Shown here: in pieces, positions 33,782 to 43,137 of the stretch | Position numbering within the stretch: position 1 is the stretch's first letter | Layout: each line of letters opens with the position of its first letter | Assembly: GCA_050700355.1 (NCBI GenBank) | Contig: JBOHHE010000100.1 | Span: 1-64,000, forward strand | Length of the DNA: 64,000 bases | Reading direction: 5' to 3' | From: GCA-003244245 sp050700355 | GTDB lineage: Bacteria > Actinomycetota > Actinomycetes > Mycobacteriales > Pseudonocardiaceae | Translations under genes and position numbers: made by a program | Notes under the pieces: generated by a model | Told to the model about the DNA's origin: nothing | The model's database searches: none | Seen by the model: the letters and a program-made list of their open reading frames with translations, nothing else

Positions 33782-34982
33782 GCACGCCGATCCGGAGCGA
33801 GTGGTGGAGCTGCTTGAGGTCATCGTGGCCCGAGACGACAATCAGGATGGCGGCGGCGAAGAGTTTCCCGAACCGGAACTCACCGAGGCGCGGGAGCGTA
33901 TCTTGTCGAAGATGCTGCGCTATCCCATCCGGCAACGACCGGAACCGGCGTCGGCCGAGCACAGGCGCAGGGAGCCTGTTGACCATACCCCTGGTGGGTT
34001 GGCAACCGCACGGCAACGAATGGCCGCTTTCTACGACCGGTGGAGATTAAGCCGAGTCAAGCGGCTTTGTTCGCCCGCTGAGCGGCTGGACCTGGCGCTC
34101 ACCGGCATAGAAGTGGCCAGCTCCGCGCAGTTGGGAACCACCAGCGCCAGTGCTCGCACGCAGCTTGCGAAGCTGACAGATACCGTGCAACAACAGATCA
34201 GTAACGGCGCAGGAAGTCGACTGCGGAAGGTCAGCTACGTCAGCGCGATCTTGACCTGCGGTCTGTTGATCGCAAACTTCGCGATATTGGCTGCCGCGCT
34301 CAATGCGACATTCTCACCGGCTGTTCCGGTGTGGGGCGTGGCGAGCTCCCTCGCGCTCGCATTGCTCATAGTAGGAGTGCAGACACGGCTCGGCGCCACT
34401 GTTGGCGAACGTTTCCATAACTCGAAGGTCGGCCTGGCCTGCGCAAGCATCCTGACACTCTTGAGCGCGCTGAGCGGGGGCACTGTTTTCACCTACTACG
34501 CGACAAGTGCCGCCGCTATGCCCGCAGCGGCCCTTGCGGCCGCCTGCGTGGTGACGGCGCCATGGCTAGTCGCCCTTCTGGAACGGTCCGCGACGGCGAT
34601 CGAACTGCAAGAGGTGCGAAGGCTTCGTGGTGGCTTGTGTCGACGCGATGCACGCGTGTTGCGAGCGTACCGCATCGCGCTGCGGAACATCCGTTTGGCA
34701 CATCGCGTGATCAATGCCACGGAGCGCCGGCAAGCCAGACGGCCTTCGAACCACTATTTCGAGATACTCCAGGAGATGTACGCCACTCTGATGCGCGCCG
34801 ACGATCGCGCACGATACACGCTGTGGCGATTCTCGCAGCCACACCTGTCACCACTTGAAAGTCTCTCGCAGACACGTGGACCCGCAGACGACATCGATTC
34901 CGGACATCGTTCTGAGCAACCGATGTACGACGAGACCTGGCGGAACTTTGAACGCCAGTTAACGGAGCGGAAAGAGCCTTGA
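33750..34982 (+). CDS. Four-helix membrane protein of the PknG operon
   Basis: A 410-residue protein from the ATG at 33750, well placed behind AAAGGAG. An in-frame ATG at 33726 lies deeper in the sigma gene and is less likely. Residues 1-160 are cytoplasmic, with an acidic start (TEEVEEIDFEHADPERVVEL) and a helical RMAAFYDRWRLSRVKRLCSP. Membrane helices lie at about 162-184, 192-212, 226-248 and 253-276. The C-terminal ~130 residues are again soluble, basic and helical (RRDARVLRAYRIALRNIRLA, HRVINATERRQARR). The acidic N-terminus overlapping the sigma gene suggests a membrane-bound regulator, perhaps an anti-sigma factor of a new type. I do not recognise a named family. Confidence 0.75.
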   Translation: MTEEVEEIDFEHADPERVVELLEVIVARDDNQDGGGEEFPEPELTEARERILSKMLRYPIRQRPEPASAEHRRREPVDHTPGGLATARQRMAAFYDRWRLSRVKRLCSPAERLDLALTGIEVASSAQLGTTSASARTQLAKLTDTVQQQISNGAGSRLRKVSYVSAILTCGLLIANFAILAAALNATFSPAVPVWGVASSLALALLIVGVQTRLGATVGERFHNSKVGLACASILTLLSALSGGTVFTYYATSAAAMPAAALAAACVVTAPWLVALLERSATAIELQEVRRLRGGLCRRDARVLRAYRIALRNIRLAHRVINATERRQARRPSNHYFEILQEMYATLMRADDRARYTLWRFSQPHLSPLESLSQTRGPADDIDSGHRSEQPMYDETWRNFERQLTERKEP

Positions 34983-36280
34983 TTTCAACGTTGGAAGTGC
35001 GGCAGCGGCTCATCGGCGGTGGGGGCACCACCCCCGGGAAGTTTCGCATTGTCCGCAGGGCGCTGGTGCTTGTGTTGCTCGTGACCGGCGCCGTAGGCAG
35101 CTATTCCGCGACGGTCTACACCGGCGCGACCCGAGAGATCGCTGACCGGGTCGGGCCGCTGAGCACGGATGCCACCGAGCTGTACCGCTCGCTGGCTGAC
35201 GCGGACGCCACCGTCGCACGCGAGTTCCTCTCCAGTGGGGCCGAGCCGGCCACCATCCGTACCCGCTATGTCGAGAACATTGCAGGAGCAGAAGCGATTC
35301 TGGGGCGCGCAGCCAAGCAAACCGGCAACGACAGCGTGGCTACCGACCGGATCGCCGACATCAGCGCGCAGTTGCCGACCTACACCGGCCTGGTGGAGCA
35401 GGCCCGGGCCAACAACCGCCAGGGCTTACCAGTCGGCGTGGCATACCTGCGAGCAGTTTCGAATCTGATGCAGTCCACGATATTGCCCGCGGCCGAACAG
35501 CTGCAGCGCGGCCAGGCGAAGCGACTGGACAAGGAATACGAACGCGCCGGAACCGTACCCGTCCTCGCGCTCCTGTTGTGCGTCACGAGCCTGGTGGGGC
35601 TCGTCTGGGCGCAGGTGGTGCTGTTCCGGCGGACGAAGCGGGTCTTCAACGTGGGCCTGCTGGCATCGACGTTGGCCGTTTTCGGTGCTCTGGCGTGGTG
35701 GATTGTCGCGAGCGCCTATTACCACAGTTATCTGGAAAACTCCCAACGACACAGCCAGTCCGTGACCGATGCGCTGGGGCCTGCGCAGATTGCTGCGCTG
35801 CAGGCCCGCACGAACGAAAGCCTCACGCTCGTGGCCCGTGACGGTGGCGCGACAGGTGAAAAGAACTTCTCCGCACAGGCGCAACACCTCGCCCGCGACG
35901 ATGGTGCCGGCGGCGCGCTCGGCGCGGCCCGGATGCTTGCCTCGGACGATGAGGGCCGGATGCTGGTGGAGACTGCGCTCGTCGAGACCCGCGTCTACCT
36001 GAAGGCATATGAGCATGTCCGTCAGCTCGACTTGGATGGAAGGCACACCGAGGCAGTGGCGGCCGCGGTCGGCGCAGATGCCCCGAGCGCCGCGGCATTC
36101 GGCAAGCTGGACGCCGCGCTCGGTGAGGCCGTCAAATACGAGCGAGCGCAGTTCATCGACGATCTGACGCGGGCCCGGAGCTGGCTGGAAGGCCTGCTCG
36201 TGGGTACCGCCCTGCTCGCGCTCGCCGCAGTGCTGGGCGCGGTGTGGGGAATCGGCCAACGGCTGAAGGAGTATCCATGA
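34979..36280 (+). CDS. glnX: GlnX-like transmembrane sensor protein
   Basis: A 433-residue protein from a TTG at 34979 that overlaps the previous stop as TTGA. Topology matches mycobacterial GlnX: membrane helix at about 27-46 (ALVLVLLVTGAVGSYSATVY), an extracellular helical domain of ~150 residues (LSTDATELYRSLADADATVA), a central hairpin of two helices (PVLALLLCVTSLVGLVWAQV and VGLLASTLAVFGALAWWIVA), a second extracellular domain (LAALQ-type helices with ALQARTNESLTLVARDGGAT) and a final helix at about 408-428 (GLLVGTALLALAAVLGAVWG). In mycobacteria GlnX passes the aspartate/glutamate signal sensed by GlnH to the kinase PknG, whose genes follow here in the same order. The start of glnH overlaps its stop. 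Confidence 0.82.
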   Translation: MISTLEVRQRLIGGGGTTPGKFRIVRRALVLVLLVTGAVGSYSATVYTGATREIADRVGPLSTDATELYRSLADADATVAREFLSSGAEPATIRTRYVENIAGAEAILGRAAKQTGNDSVATDRIADISAQLPTYTGLVEQARANNRQGLPVGVAYLRAVSNLMQSTILPAAEQLQRGQAKRLDKEYERAGTVPVLALLLCVTSLVGLVWAQVVLFRRTKRVFNVGLLASTLAVFGALAWWIVASAYYHSYLENSQRHSQSVTDALGPAQIAALQARTNESLTLVARDGGATGEKNFSAQAQHLARDDGAGGALGAARMLASDDEGRMLVETALVETRVYLKAYEHVRQLDLDGRHTEAVAAAVGADAPSAAAFGKLDAALGEAVKYERAQFIDDLTRARSWLEGLLVGTALLALAAVLGAVWGIGQRLKEYP

Positions 36281-37299
36281 TCACTCGTGCCGGTCGTACG
36301 GCATGCCTCGTGGCAGCTCTGGCCTTCCCCGCAGCCGCCTGCCAGGGATCAGTTGCGGCACCGGAGGTGCCCGTCAGCGCCTCACCCTCGGTCGTGAACC
36401 AACCTGCCCAGCAACCACCGGCCCAGCAGCAGCCGACTCTACGGCAACCCGATCAACAGCAACCCAGCCCATCGTGCGATCGACGGGCCAGTCTGCGCCC
36501 GCTGGACCCGCTGCCCGAACCCGGTCTGATGCCACCGGGTTCGACGATGGCCCGCATCGTCGAACGGGGGCGGCTGATCGCCGGTGTGGATCAGAACACT
36601 TACCTGTTCGGCTTCCGCAACCCGCTCGGGGGACAGCTGGAGGGATTCGACACAGACATCGTCCACGACCTGGCGGAAGCCATCCTCGGTGACCGGGACA
36701 AGGTGGAGTACAAGGTGGTCTTCGTCTCCGACCGGGTCCGGGTCGTCGAGGAAGGAACGGTGGACCTGGTGGTCAGTACGATGACCATCACCTGTGAGCG
36801 CCGTGAACGGGTGGAATTCTCCATCGTGTACTTCGACGCCGGACAGCGGGTCCTGGTCAACGACGGATCCACGGTAACGGGAATCAGTGATCTCGGCGGC
36901 AAAAGGGTGTGCGCGGCGCGCGGGTCGACGTCCCTGCAGAACGTCTTTCGCGACCCCTCGCGGCCGGTCCCGGTGGGCATGCCCAACGCGTCGGACTGCC
37001 TCGTTCTCCTCCAACTCGGAAAGGTGGACGCGATATCAACGGACGACGCACTCCTAGCCGGCTTCGCCGACCAGGATCCCCGGACCAAGATTGTCGGTGA
37101 GCGCTTCAGTTCGGAACCATATGGTATCGCCATCAGCCGCAACTCCCCTGATCTGGTTCGTTTCGTCAACGCGGTGCTGGAACAGCGGATGAGGGACGGC
37201 AGATGGCAAGCGAGCTTCGAGCGTTGGCTCACCAGGCTAGCTGGACTGGGTGAATCGGCCGGGATCCCGCAACCGCCGCAACCACGTTATCGAGACTGA
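36277..37299 (+). CDS. glnH: GlnH-like amino-acid-binding lipoprotein
   Basis: A 340-residue exported protein whose ATG (36277) overlaps the glnX stop as ATGA and follows GAAGGAG. A signal peptide with a lipobox-like LAFPAAAC ends at Cys22. A Pro/Gln-rich linker then spans about 30-66. The rest is a family 3 periplasmic-binding fold: IVERGRLIAGVDQNTYLFGF, LEGFDTDIVHDLAEAILGDR, VDLVVSTMTITCERRERVEF and KRVCAARGSTSLQNVF. In M. tuberculosis GlnH binds aspartate and glutamate and signals through GlnX to PknG rather than feeding an ABC permease; no permease gene is present here either. Ligand identity in this organism is inferred. Confidence 0.85.
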   Translation: MITRAGRTACLVAALAFPAAACQGSVAAPEVPVSASPSVVNQPAQQPPAQQQPTLRQPDQQQPSPSCDRRASLRPLDPLPEPGLMPPGSTMARIVERGRLIAGVDQNTYLFGFRNPLGGQLEGFDTDIVHDLAEAILGDRDKVEYKVVFVSDRVRVVEEGTVDLVVSTMTITCERRERVEFSIVYFDAGQRVLVNDGSTVTGISDLGGKRVCAARGSTSLQNVFRDPSRPVPVGMPNASDCLVLLQLGKVDAISTDDALLAGFADQDPRTKIVGERFSSEPYGIAISRNSPDLVRFVNAVLEQRMRDGRWQASFERWLTRLAGLGESAGIPQPPQPRYRD

Positions 37300-37308
37300 G
37301 TAGGCGCA

Positions 37309-39531
37309 ATGACGGACTGTCCGAAACCTGACTGCGTCGGATTCATCGAGGACGACTACTGCAACCGCTGCGGCCACCGCCACGTGCTGGCCCCAGCACA
37401 TTCGCTACCGACCGTGGGGCCGAGTCGATCGGTATCCAGAGGGCACTTATCGGTCCGCGGTTCATCGGGTCCCGTCTGGCCGAGTTCCCACCGTGGCGAG
37501 TTCGACGCTGGACTGATCACGCTGCCGCCGGTGTCAGCCGAAGACCCGACTGCTGCCGTGCTCGACGAACCGGAGGTTTCCGAGCGCCGACGATTCTGCG
37601 CAGACCCCGATTGCAATGCCCCAGTCGGTCGCAGCAAGAACGGCCGGCCAGGACGCGTGCACGGCTTCTGCCCGCAATGCGGCCGGGAGTTCTCATTCAG
37701 CCCGCTGCTGGCCCCGGGTGATCTGGTCGCGGCGCAGTACGAAGTGCGAGGCGCGCTCGCGCACGGTGGACTCGGATGGATCTACCTCGCCCGGGACAAC
37801 CAAGTCCCCCAATGGGTGGTTCTCAAAGGTCTGCGAGACCCGGACGTCCCCACCGGAAGGCAGGCCGCTGCCGCTGAGCTGGAAGCCCTGGCGGACGCCA
37901 ACCATCCGAACATCGTCGCGGTCTACAACCGGGTCAAGCATCCGCACCCGCGGACCGGCAAGCCAATCGACTACATCGTGATGGAGTACGTGGGAGGCCG
38001 CTCGCTCAAGCAGCTTTACCAAGAACAATGGAAGCTCGGCGGTGGATTGTCCCTGGCGCAGGTGTGCGGATGCATCCTGGAGGTGTTACCCGCGCTCGGC
38101 CACCTGCACAGTCGTGGCCTGCTGTATTGCGACTTCAAACCGCACAATGTGATCGTCTCGCCGGATCGGGTACGGCTCGTCGATCTCGGCGCGGTCCGCC
38201 ACGTGGACGACAAGGACAGCCCGATCTGGGGCACCCCGGGCTTTCAGGACCCGGCCATCTCGCGGCATGGACCATCGATCGCGACCGACCTGTACGCGGT
38301 CGCGCGGACGATGGCGGTCCTCAGCTTCGAGTTCCCTGGATTCTCCCAGGAGTACCAGGCCACCCTGCCGAGCCCGGACGAGGTCGAGGTGCTTGCCCGC
38401 CACGAGTCGTACTACCGCTTGCTGCGACGCGCGACGAACCCGGATGCCAGCCGACGTTTCGCTTCGGCGGCCGAGATGGCCGACCAGCTCGAGGCCGTCT
38501 TGCGGGAAGTTCTCGCCCGCGAGGACGGCGCTCCGCGGCCCGCGGTATCCACACTGTTCGGTCCCGAGCTGGCGGTGGTGGGCGCAGATCCCGCCACGTT
38601 CCTGACCGGGGACGGAGATACGGTCGCCGCAGCGCTGGCCCTACCGGACCGGCAGGCGGATCCCGACGACCCGCAGGCGGGGCTGCTGACCGCGGTCGGC
38701 ACCATGCGCCCTGAGGAGACGCTACGGGCGCTGTCGGAAATCCCCCACCAGTCGATCGAGACGAGGCTGCGTGCGGCACGCACCCGGATAGAACTGGGCG
38801 AGCTCGACACCGTGCGCGCCGATGTCCAGAAATTGGAAAGCGAGCAGCCCGGCGACTGGCGAGTGAGCTGGTGCCGCGCGCTTGCCGCGCTCGTTTCCGG
38901 GGAGCTTGACGAGGCCCGCGAGGGATTCGACGCGGTACTGGACGCATTCCCGGGCGAAGCGGCTCCCAAACTCGCGCTCGCGCTGTGCGCCGAGCACCGA
39001 AGCGACCACGAGACAGCCGTGCACTACTACGACATCGTCTGGCAGACCGATCGGTCTTATCTGAGTGCGGCGTTCGGGCTCGCTCGAGCACGGTTCGCCC
39101 TCGGGGATCGTGCCGGAATGACCTCGGCACTGGAATCGGTTCCGGAAAGCGCCCGTTACGGCGTCACGGCCCGGTTGTGCGCGATTCTGGGGCGGAGCCG
39201 GGCCCGCACGGAGGGGGACCCGCTCGTTGCGGACTTCTTCGAGGCCGCCGAACGGCTGAGCACCCTGGGTCTCGAGGCGGAGCGACGCGGGCGGGCTGTC
39301 GTGGAGGTGCTGGAGACTGCGCTGGCCTGGCAGCTGGCCGGACGTCCGTGGCCGGCTGACTCTCCTCCCAGAATTCCCCCTACCCTGCTCGGCTACGAGC
39401 TCACCGAGCGTGGACTGCGCGGCGGACTGGAGAAGACCTACCTGGAGCTCGCCCGCCTCGCTCCAGCAGCAATGGAGGGGATCACGCTGGTGGACAAGGC
39501 CAACGCAGTCCGGGCCCGGAGCTGGATATGA
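37309..39531 (+). CDS. pknG: Serine/threonine protein kinase PknG
   Basis: A 740-residue PknG. Cysteine pairs at C4/C9 and C18/C21 form an extra N-terminal zinc knuckle. A rubredoxin-like domain has C97, C102, C121 and C124. The kinase domain follows with YEVRGALAHGGLGWIYLARD (glycine loop), catalytic Lys173 in WVVLKGL, LLYCDFKPHNVIVSPDRVRL (Asp275, Lys277, Asn280; Cys replaces the Arg of HRD, as in non-RD kinases) and DLG at 292-294. The last ~280 residues are TPR-like (LVSGELDEAREGFDAVLDAF, HETAVHYYDIVWQTDRSYLS). In mycobacteria PknG phosphorylates GarA, an FHA protein, to control 2-oxoglutarate flux. An FHA gene lies downstream here but is not GarA-like in its zinc-ribbon start. Confidence 0.93.
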   Translation: MTDCPKPDCVGFIEDDYCNRCGHRHVLAPAHSLPTVGPSRSVSRGHLSVRGSSGPVWPSSHRGEFDAGLITLPPVSAEDPTAAVLDEPEVSERRRFCADPDCNAPVGRSKNGRPGRVHGFCPQCGREFSFSPLLAPGDLVAAQYEVRGALAHGGLGWIYLARDNQVPQWVVLKGLRDPDVPTGRQAAAAELEALADANHPNIVAVYNRVKHPHPRTGKPIDYIVMEYVGGRSLKQLYQEQWKLGGGLSLAQVCGCILEVLPALGHLHSRGLLYCDFKPHNVIVSPDRVRLVDLGAVRHVDDKDSPIWGTPGFQDPAISRHGPSIATDLYAVARTMAVLSFEFPGFSQEYQATLPSPDEVEVLARHESYYRLLRRATNPDASRRFASAAEMADQLEAVLREVLAREDGAPRPAVSTLFGPELAVVGADPATFLTGDGDTVAAALALPDRQADPDDPQAGLLTAVGTMRPEETLRALSEIPHQSIETRLRAARTRIELGELDTVRADVQKLESEQPGDWRVSWCRALAALVSGELDEAREGFDAVLDAFPGEAAPKLALALCAEHRSDHETAVHYYDIVWQTDRSYLSAAFGLARARFALGDRAGMTSALESVPESARYGVTARLCAILGRSRARTEGDPLVADFFEAAERLSTLGLEAERRGRAVVEVLETALAWQLAGRPWPADSPPRIPPTLLGYELTERGLRGGLEKTYLELARLAPAAMEGITLVDKANAVRARSWI

Positions 39532-40796
39532 GGAGGCCGACCATGGTCAGGCGAAGATCGCTGCTGGTCGCGGCTGTCTTGATCGCAACAGGCTGCACGA
39601 GCACACCGGAGCTCAGCGGCGCAGACGGGCAGGTCGAGCTGGTGTGGGCCACCGGAGCGATCACCGCGGACAGTGGCGCCGCCAGCGTCACGGAACTATG
39701 GAACGAGCTACATCCGGAAGGTCCACACGTGCGGGTGGAAAAGCTGCCACCGGCCGCTGACGACCAGCATGACCTGATGGCCGTCGAACTGAATGCCCGA
39801 ATCAGTGAATTCGATATTCTCGACGTCGATCTGGTCTGGACCAGTGAGTTCGCCGAAAGCGGCTGGCTGGTCGATCTCGAGGACATTCGTACCGAGATCG
39901 AGCAGGTATCACTGGACGGGCCGGTGCAGTCCGCGGTGTGGGACGGTCGGCTGTGGGCCGCTCCATTCACGACCGACGTGGGTTTGCTCTATTACCGTAA
40001 AGATCTGGTAGAGAAACCGCCTGCCACCTGGAAGGAGCTGGCGGATCTCGGATTCCAGCTCGGCCCCCCGATGGGAATAGCGCCATTCGTGGCTGATGGC
40101 ATGCGACACGAGGGCCTGGTGGTACAGTATCTCGAATACCTCTGGGGTGCGGGCGGAGATATCTTCGACCCCACGTGCGAGACGGTGCTGTTTCAGGAAG
40201 AGCCCGCCCGCAGGGCCGCCGAATTCATGCGGACTGCGTATCACACCGGCTTCTACGCACCCGGGTTCGACGTGATAGGGCTGGAACAGGCCCGTGAGGT
40301 GTTTCAGGCCGGTCAGGCGGTCTTCCTGCGCAGTTGGCCATACGCCTACCGGCTCATGAACGGCGGAGACAAGACGAGTCGAGTCGCCGGGAAGATCGGG
40401 ATCGCGCCGCTGCCCACGTTCGACGGACAGGGAGCAGCCGCCGGGCTCGGTGGCCACAACCTCGCGGTGAGCCGGTTCTCACCGCACATCGATGCCGCAA
40501 AGGACTTCGTCCTATTCGTCTCCACCTCACCAGAGGTGCAACGGATGCTGGCACAGCGGCACTCGCTCGCCCCGACGATGACGTCGGTGTACGACGAGCT
40601 GGCCGACGACCCGCTCATGGCGGAGCTGAAGCGGGTCCTGCCACAGGCCAGGCCACGACCCCTGACTCCCGAGTGGGCCAGCATCAGCGAGGAGATACAG
40701 CAGCAGATCTTCGCCACGTACACCGGCAACAAGGACCCCGCGGCGGCCGTCGCGGCGATCCGCAAATTCCTTAATGCGACGGGCGCGAGGTGCTGA
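39528..40796 (+). CDS. Family 1 extracellular solute-binding lipoprotein
   Basis: A 422-residue protein whose ATG overlaps the pknG stop as ATGA. It begins with a basic n-region and a signal segment (SLLVAAVLIATGC), placing the lipid cysteine at residue 23. The mature part is a sugar-type (ABC family 1) binding protein: ELWNELHPEGPHVRVEKLPP, FDILDVDLVWTSEFAESGWL, LWAAPFTTDVGLLYYRKDLV, WGAGGDIFDP and VFLRSWPYAYRLM. No permease or ATPase genes accompany it, so, like GlnH, it probably acts as a sensor input to this signalling operon instead of in transport. The C-terminus overlaps the phosphatase gene by a few bases. Confidence 0.85.
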   Translation: MRRPTMVRRRSLLVAAVLIATGCTSTPELSGADGQVELVWATGAITADSGAASVTELWNELHPEGPHVRVEKLPPAADDQHDLMAVELNARISEFDILDVDLVWTSEFAESGWLVDLEDIRTEIEQVSLDGPVQSAVWDGRLWAAPFTTDVGLLYYRKDLVEKPPATWKELADLGFQLGPPMGIAPFVADGMRHEGLVVQYLEYLWGAGGDIFDPTCETVLFQEEPARRAAEFMRTAYHTGFYAPGFDVIGLEQAREVFQAGQAVFLRSWPYAYRLMNGGDKTSRVAGKIGIAPLPTFDGQGAAAGLGGHNLAVSRFSPHIDAAKDFVLFVSTSPEVQRMLAQRHSLAPTMTSVYDELADDPLMAELKRVLPQARPRPLTPEWASISEEIQQQIFATYTGNKDPAAAVAAIRKFLNATGARC

Positions 40797-41794
40797 GCAC
40801 CGTGCCTCCCACCAGCTGTCTTCGCTGCGCCGAACCGGTTGGCGTCCGAGACCGCTTCTGCGAAGCATGCGGCATTCGGGTGGCGGGCTACCCCGCCGAG
40901 GGATGTGTGGCCTGCGGCGCCAGAAACATCGGTCCTGATCGGTACTGCTTGCGGTGCGGCAGGCTGCAACCGAGCCAACGGGACCGGATCGAGGTGGACC
41001 TCGGCACCGCGGCGGGGGTGAGTGATCGAGGCGTTCGCCGCCGCCGCAACGAGGATGCGCTCGCGCTACGTCAGCTCGGCTACGCGGGAGATGGCATCGA
41101 TGCGATCCTGGCCGTGGTGTGCGACGGCGTGTCCACCACCCACCGCCCCGACGCGGCGTCGAAGGCCGCGTGCGAGGCCGGCGCCGATGCGATGGTCGCG
41201 GCGCTGCGTACCCACGGCTCCGCAGAGGCGGCGACTTCCGCTGCCATCCGGGTGGCTCACCAGGCCGTCGTCGGCCTGGCCGATCCGTCGGCCGCGGGGC
41301 ACGCCCCGGCGTGCACCTACGTGTCGGCCCTCATCACCGGTGGCTCGGTGGCGGTGGGATGGATAGGGGACAGCAGGGCGTACTGGATACCCGATCCCCG
41401 GCACCGGCAGAATCCGGCGGCCCAGCTGACCGGGGACGACTCGTGGCGGGCCCAGGTCGTCGCCTCCGGCGCGATGTCCGCTGCCGAGGCGGCCGGCAAT
41501 AGGCGCGCGCACGAGATCACCGGCTGGCTGGGCGCGGATGCCGATCCGATCCAGCCACACCTCGTCACCATCGAACTCGCCGGTCCCGGTGTGCTGGTGG
41601 TTTGCACCGACGGACTCTGGAATTACTTCCAGACCACCGAACAACTCGCGGCGGTGATCCCACCCGACGTCCGCGAGGCTCCGCTGCGCGCGGCAAAGGA
41701 ACTGGTCAGGATCGCCGTGCAAGCCGGCGGCCACGACAACATCACGGTCGCCGTACTGCCGTTCGTTACGCCATCCCCAGGAGGAACCTGGTGA
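40790..41794 (+). CDS. PP2C-type Ser/Thr phosphatase with zinc ribbons
   Basis: A 334-residue protein from a GTG at 40790. The N-terminus carries two pairs of CXXC knuckles (C10/C13 with C24/C27, and C39/C42 with C53/C56), double zinc ribbons. The PP2C domain follows: SDRGVRRRRNEDALALRQLG, VVCDGVSTTHRPDAASKAAC with the metal-binding Asp-Gly, VGWIGDSRAYW, VVCTDGLWNYF and AGGHDNITVAVLPF. It would reverse phosphorylation by PknG on shared substrates. Its stop overlaps the VWA start. The shared zinc-ribbon starts of PknG, this phosphatase and the FHA protein suggest they dock on a common partner. Confidence 0.92.
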   Translation: MLSTVPPTSCLRCAEPVGVRDRFCEACGIRVAGYPAEGCVACGARNIGPDRYCLRCGRLQPSQRDRIEVDLGTAAGVSDRGVRRRRNEDALALRQLGYAGDGIDAILAVVCDGVSTTHRPDAASKAACEAGADAMVAALRTHGSAEAATSAAIRVAHQAVVGLADPSAAGHAPACTYVSALITGGSVAVGWIGDSRAYWIPDPRHRQNPAAQLTGDDSWRAQVVASGAMSAAEAAGNRRAHEITGWLGADADPIQPHLVTIELAGPGVLVVCTDGLWNYFQTTEQLAAVIPPDVREAPLRAAKELVRIAVQAGGHDNITVAVLPFVTPSPGGTW

Positions 41795-43125
41795 ACAGCA
41801 CACCCGAGTTCCACGGTCAGGTCCACCAGAACCTGTACCTGCCCTCCAGTGGGCGCGAAGTGCACGCCGTGATCGCGGTCGACGCTGGGGGGGAGCCCGA
41901 CGCGAGCATGCCCGCGCCCGAAGCGGCGGTGGTCCTGATCGTGGACTGCTCAGGCTCCATGGCGAGTCCACCGGAGAAAATCGTCAAAGCCAAGGAGGCC
42001 GCGGCGGCGGCGATCGACGAGATGCGCGACGGGGTGGCGTTCGCGGTGATCGCCGGGTCACTTGGGGCCAGAATGATCTGGCCACCGACGCCGAGCCTCG
42101 GATGCGCGGACGCACGAACCCGCGCCGAGGCGAAGAATGCGCTGCGACGGCTGCGCCCAGGCGGAGGTACCACGATCGGACAATGGCTGCGGCTAGCCGG
42201 AAAACTGTTCGCCGACTGGCCACATGGGATCCGGCACGCCATTTTGCTCACCGACGGCAAGAACCAGCACGAACCGCCGGGACAGCTCGCTGACGCACTG
42301 AGCATCTGTGAAGGTGAATTCACCTGTGACTGCCGTGGCGTCGGCACCGACTGGTCCGTACCTGAGCTTCGGGCCATCGCCTCGGCACTGCTCGGAACGG
42401 TTGACATCATCGCCGAGCCGGCCGACCTCGTCAACGACTTCCGGACGATGGTGTCACGGGCAATGGACAAGACGGTAGGCGAGGTCGGAATGCGAGTGTG
42501 GGTGCCGGAGGGGGCGACCGTCCGATTCATCAAACAGGTGGCGCCGACGATTGAGAATCTCGCCGGTCACCGACTCGAGGCTGATCCGCTCACCAGCATC
42601 TATCCCACGGGATCCTGGGGTTTCGAAAGCCGGGACTACCATCTGTGCATAGAGGTCGAGCCCGGCCGGGTCGGTGAGGAGAAGTTGGCGGCCCGCGTCA
42701 GATTCGTGCACACCCATTCGGACGGCGCCGAGGAAACGCTGAACCAGCAGTTCGTGCACACCGAACCGGACGGTACCGAGAAAGTATTCGGACATGCCCG
42801 AGTCCGTGCGTTGTGGACCGACGATGTCGCGCTGTCCGCGAAAATCGATCCGCAGGTCGCCGCAGCCACCGGGCAGGAAGAGCTTGCCAACGCGGTCCAG
42901 GAGGGCCTGCATGCACACCGGCAGCAGAACTGGGGTCGCGCGAACGAGCAGCTGAAGCGCGCGCGTGAACTGGCGGAGCAAGCAGGTAACGAAAACGTGC
43001 TCTCGCGACTCGACCAGCTCTACGACCCGGGCACCGGCACGTTCCAAGTAGACCGGATGGGCGCCAAGCACGAGATGGAGCTGGACCTGGAATCCACACA
43101 GACCAAGCAAGTGCCGCGGAGGTAG
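41791..43125 (+). CDS. VWA domain protein of the PknG operon
   Basis: A 444-residue protein from a GTG at 41791, placed behind CAGGAGGAA and overlapping the phosphatase stop as GTGA. The von Willebrand A domain has a complete MIDAS start (VVLIVDCSGSMASPPEKIVK, D52/S54/S56), LRRLRPGGGTTIGQWLRLAG (the MIDAS threonine) and HAILLTDGKNQHEPPGQLAD. A beta-rich middle follows (VGMRVWVPEGATVRFIKQVA), then a helical C-terminus with KRARELAEQAGNENVLSRLD and a Lys-rich end. No membrane helix or signal peptide is visible, so it is cytoplasmic and probably a scaffold or phosphorylation target. Similar VWA-PP2C-FHA groupings accompany kinases in other actinomycetes. Confidence 0.9.
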   Translation: MNSTPEFHGQVHQNLYLPSSGREVHAVIAVDAGGEPDASMPAPEAAVVLIVDCSGSMASPPEKIVKAKEAAAAAIDEMRDGVAFAVIAGSLGARMIWPPTPSLGCADARTRAEAKNALRRLRPGGGTTIGQWLRLAGKLFADWPHGIRHAILLTDGKNQHEPPGQLADALSICEGEFTCDCRGVGTDWSVPELRAIASALLGTVDIIAEPADLVNDFRTMVSRAMDKTVGEVGMRVWVPEGATVRFIKQVAPTIENLAGHRLEADPLTSIYPTGSWGFESRDYHLCIEVEPGRVGEEKLAARVRFVHTHSDGAEETLNQQFVHTEPDGTEKVFGHARVRALWTDDVALSAKIDPQVAAATGQEELANAVQEGLHAHRQQNWGRANEQLKRARELAEQAGNENVLSRLDQLYDPGTGTFQVDRMGAKHEMELDLESTQTKQVPRR

Positions 43126-43137
43126 GAGTTCCAAGCC

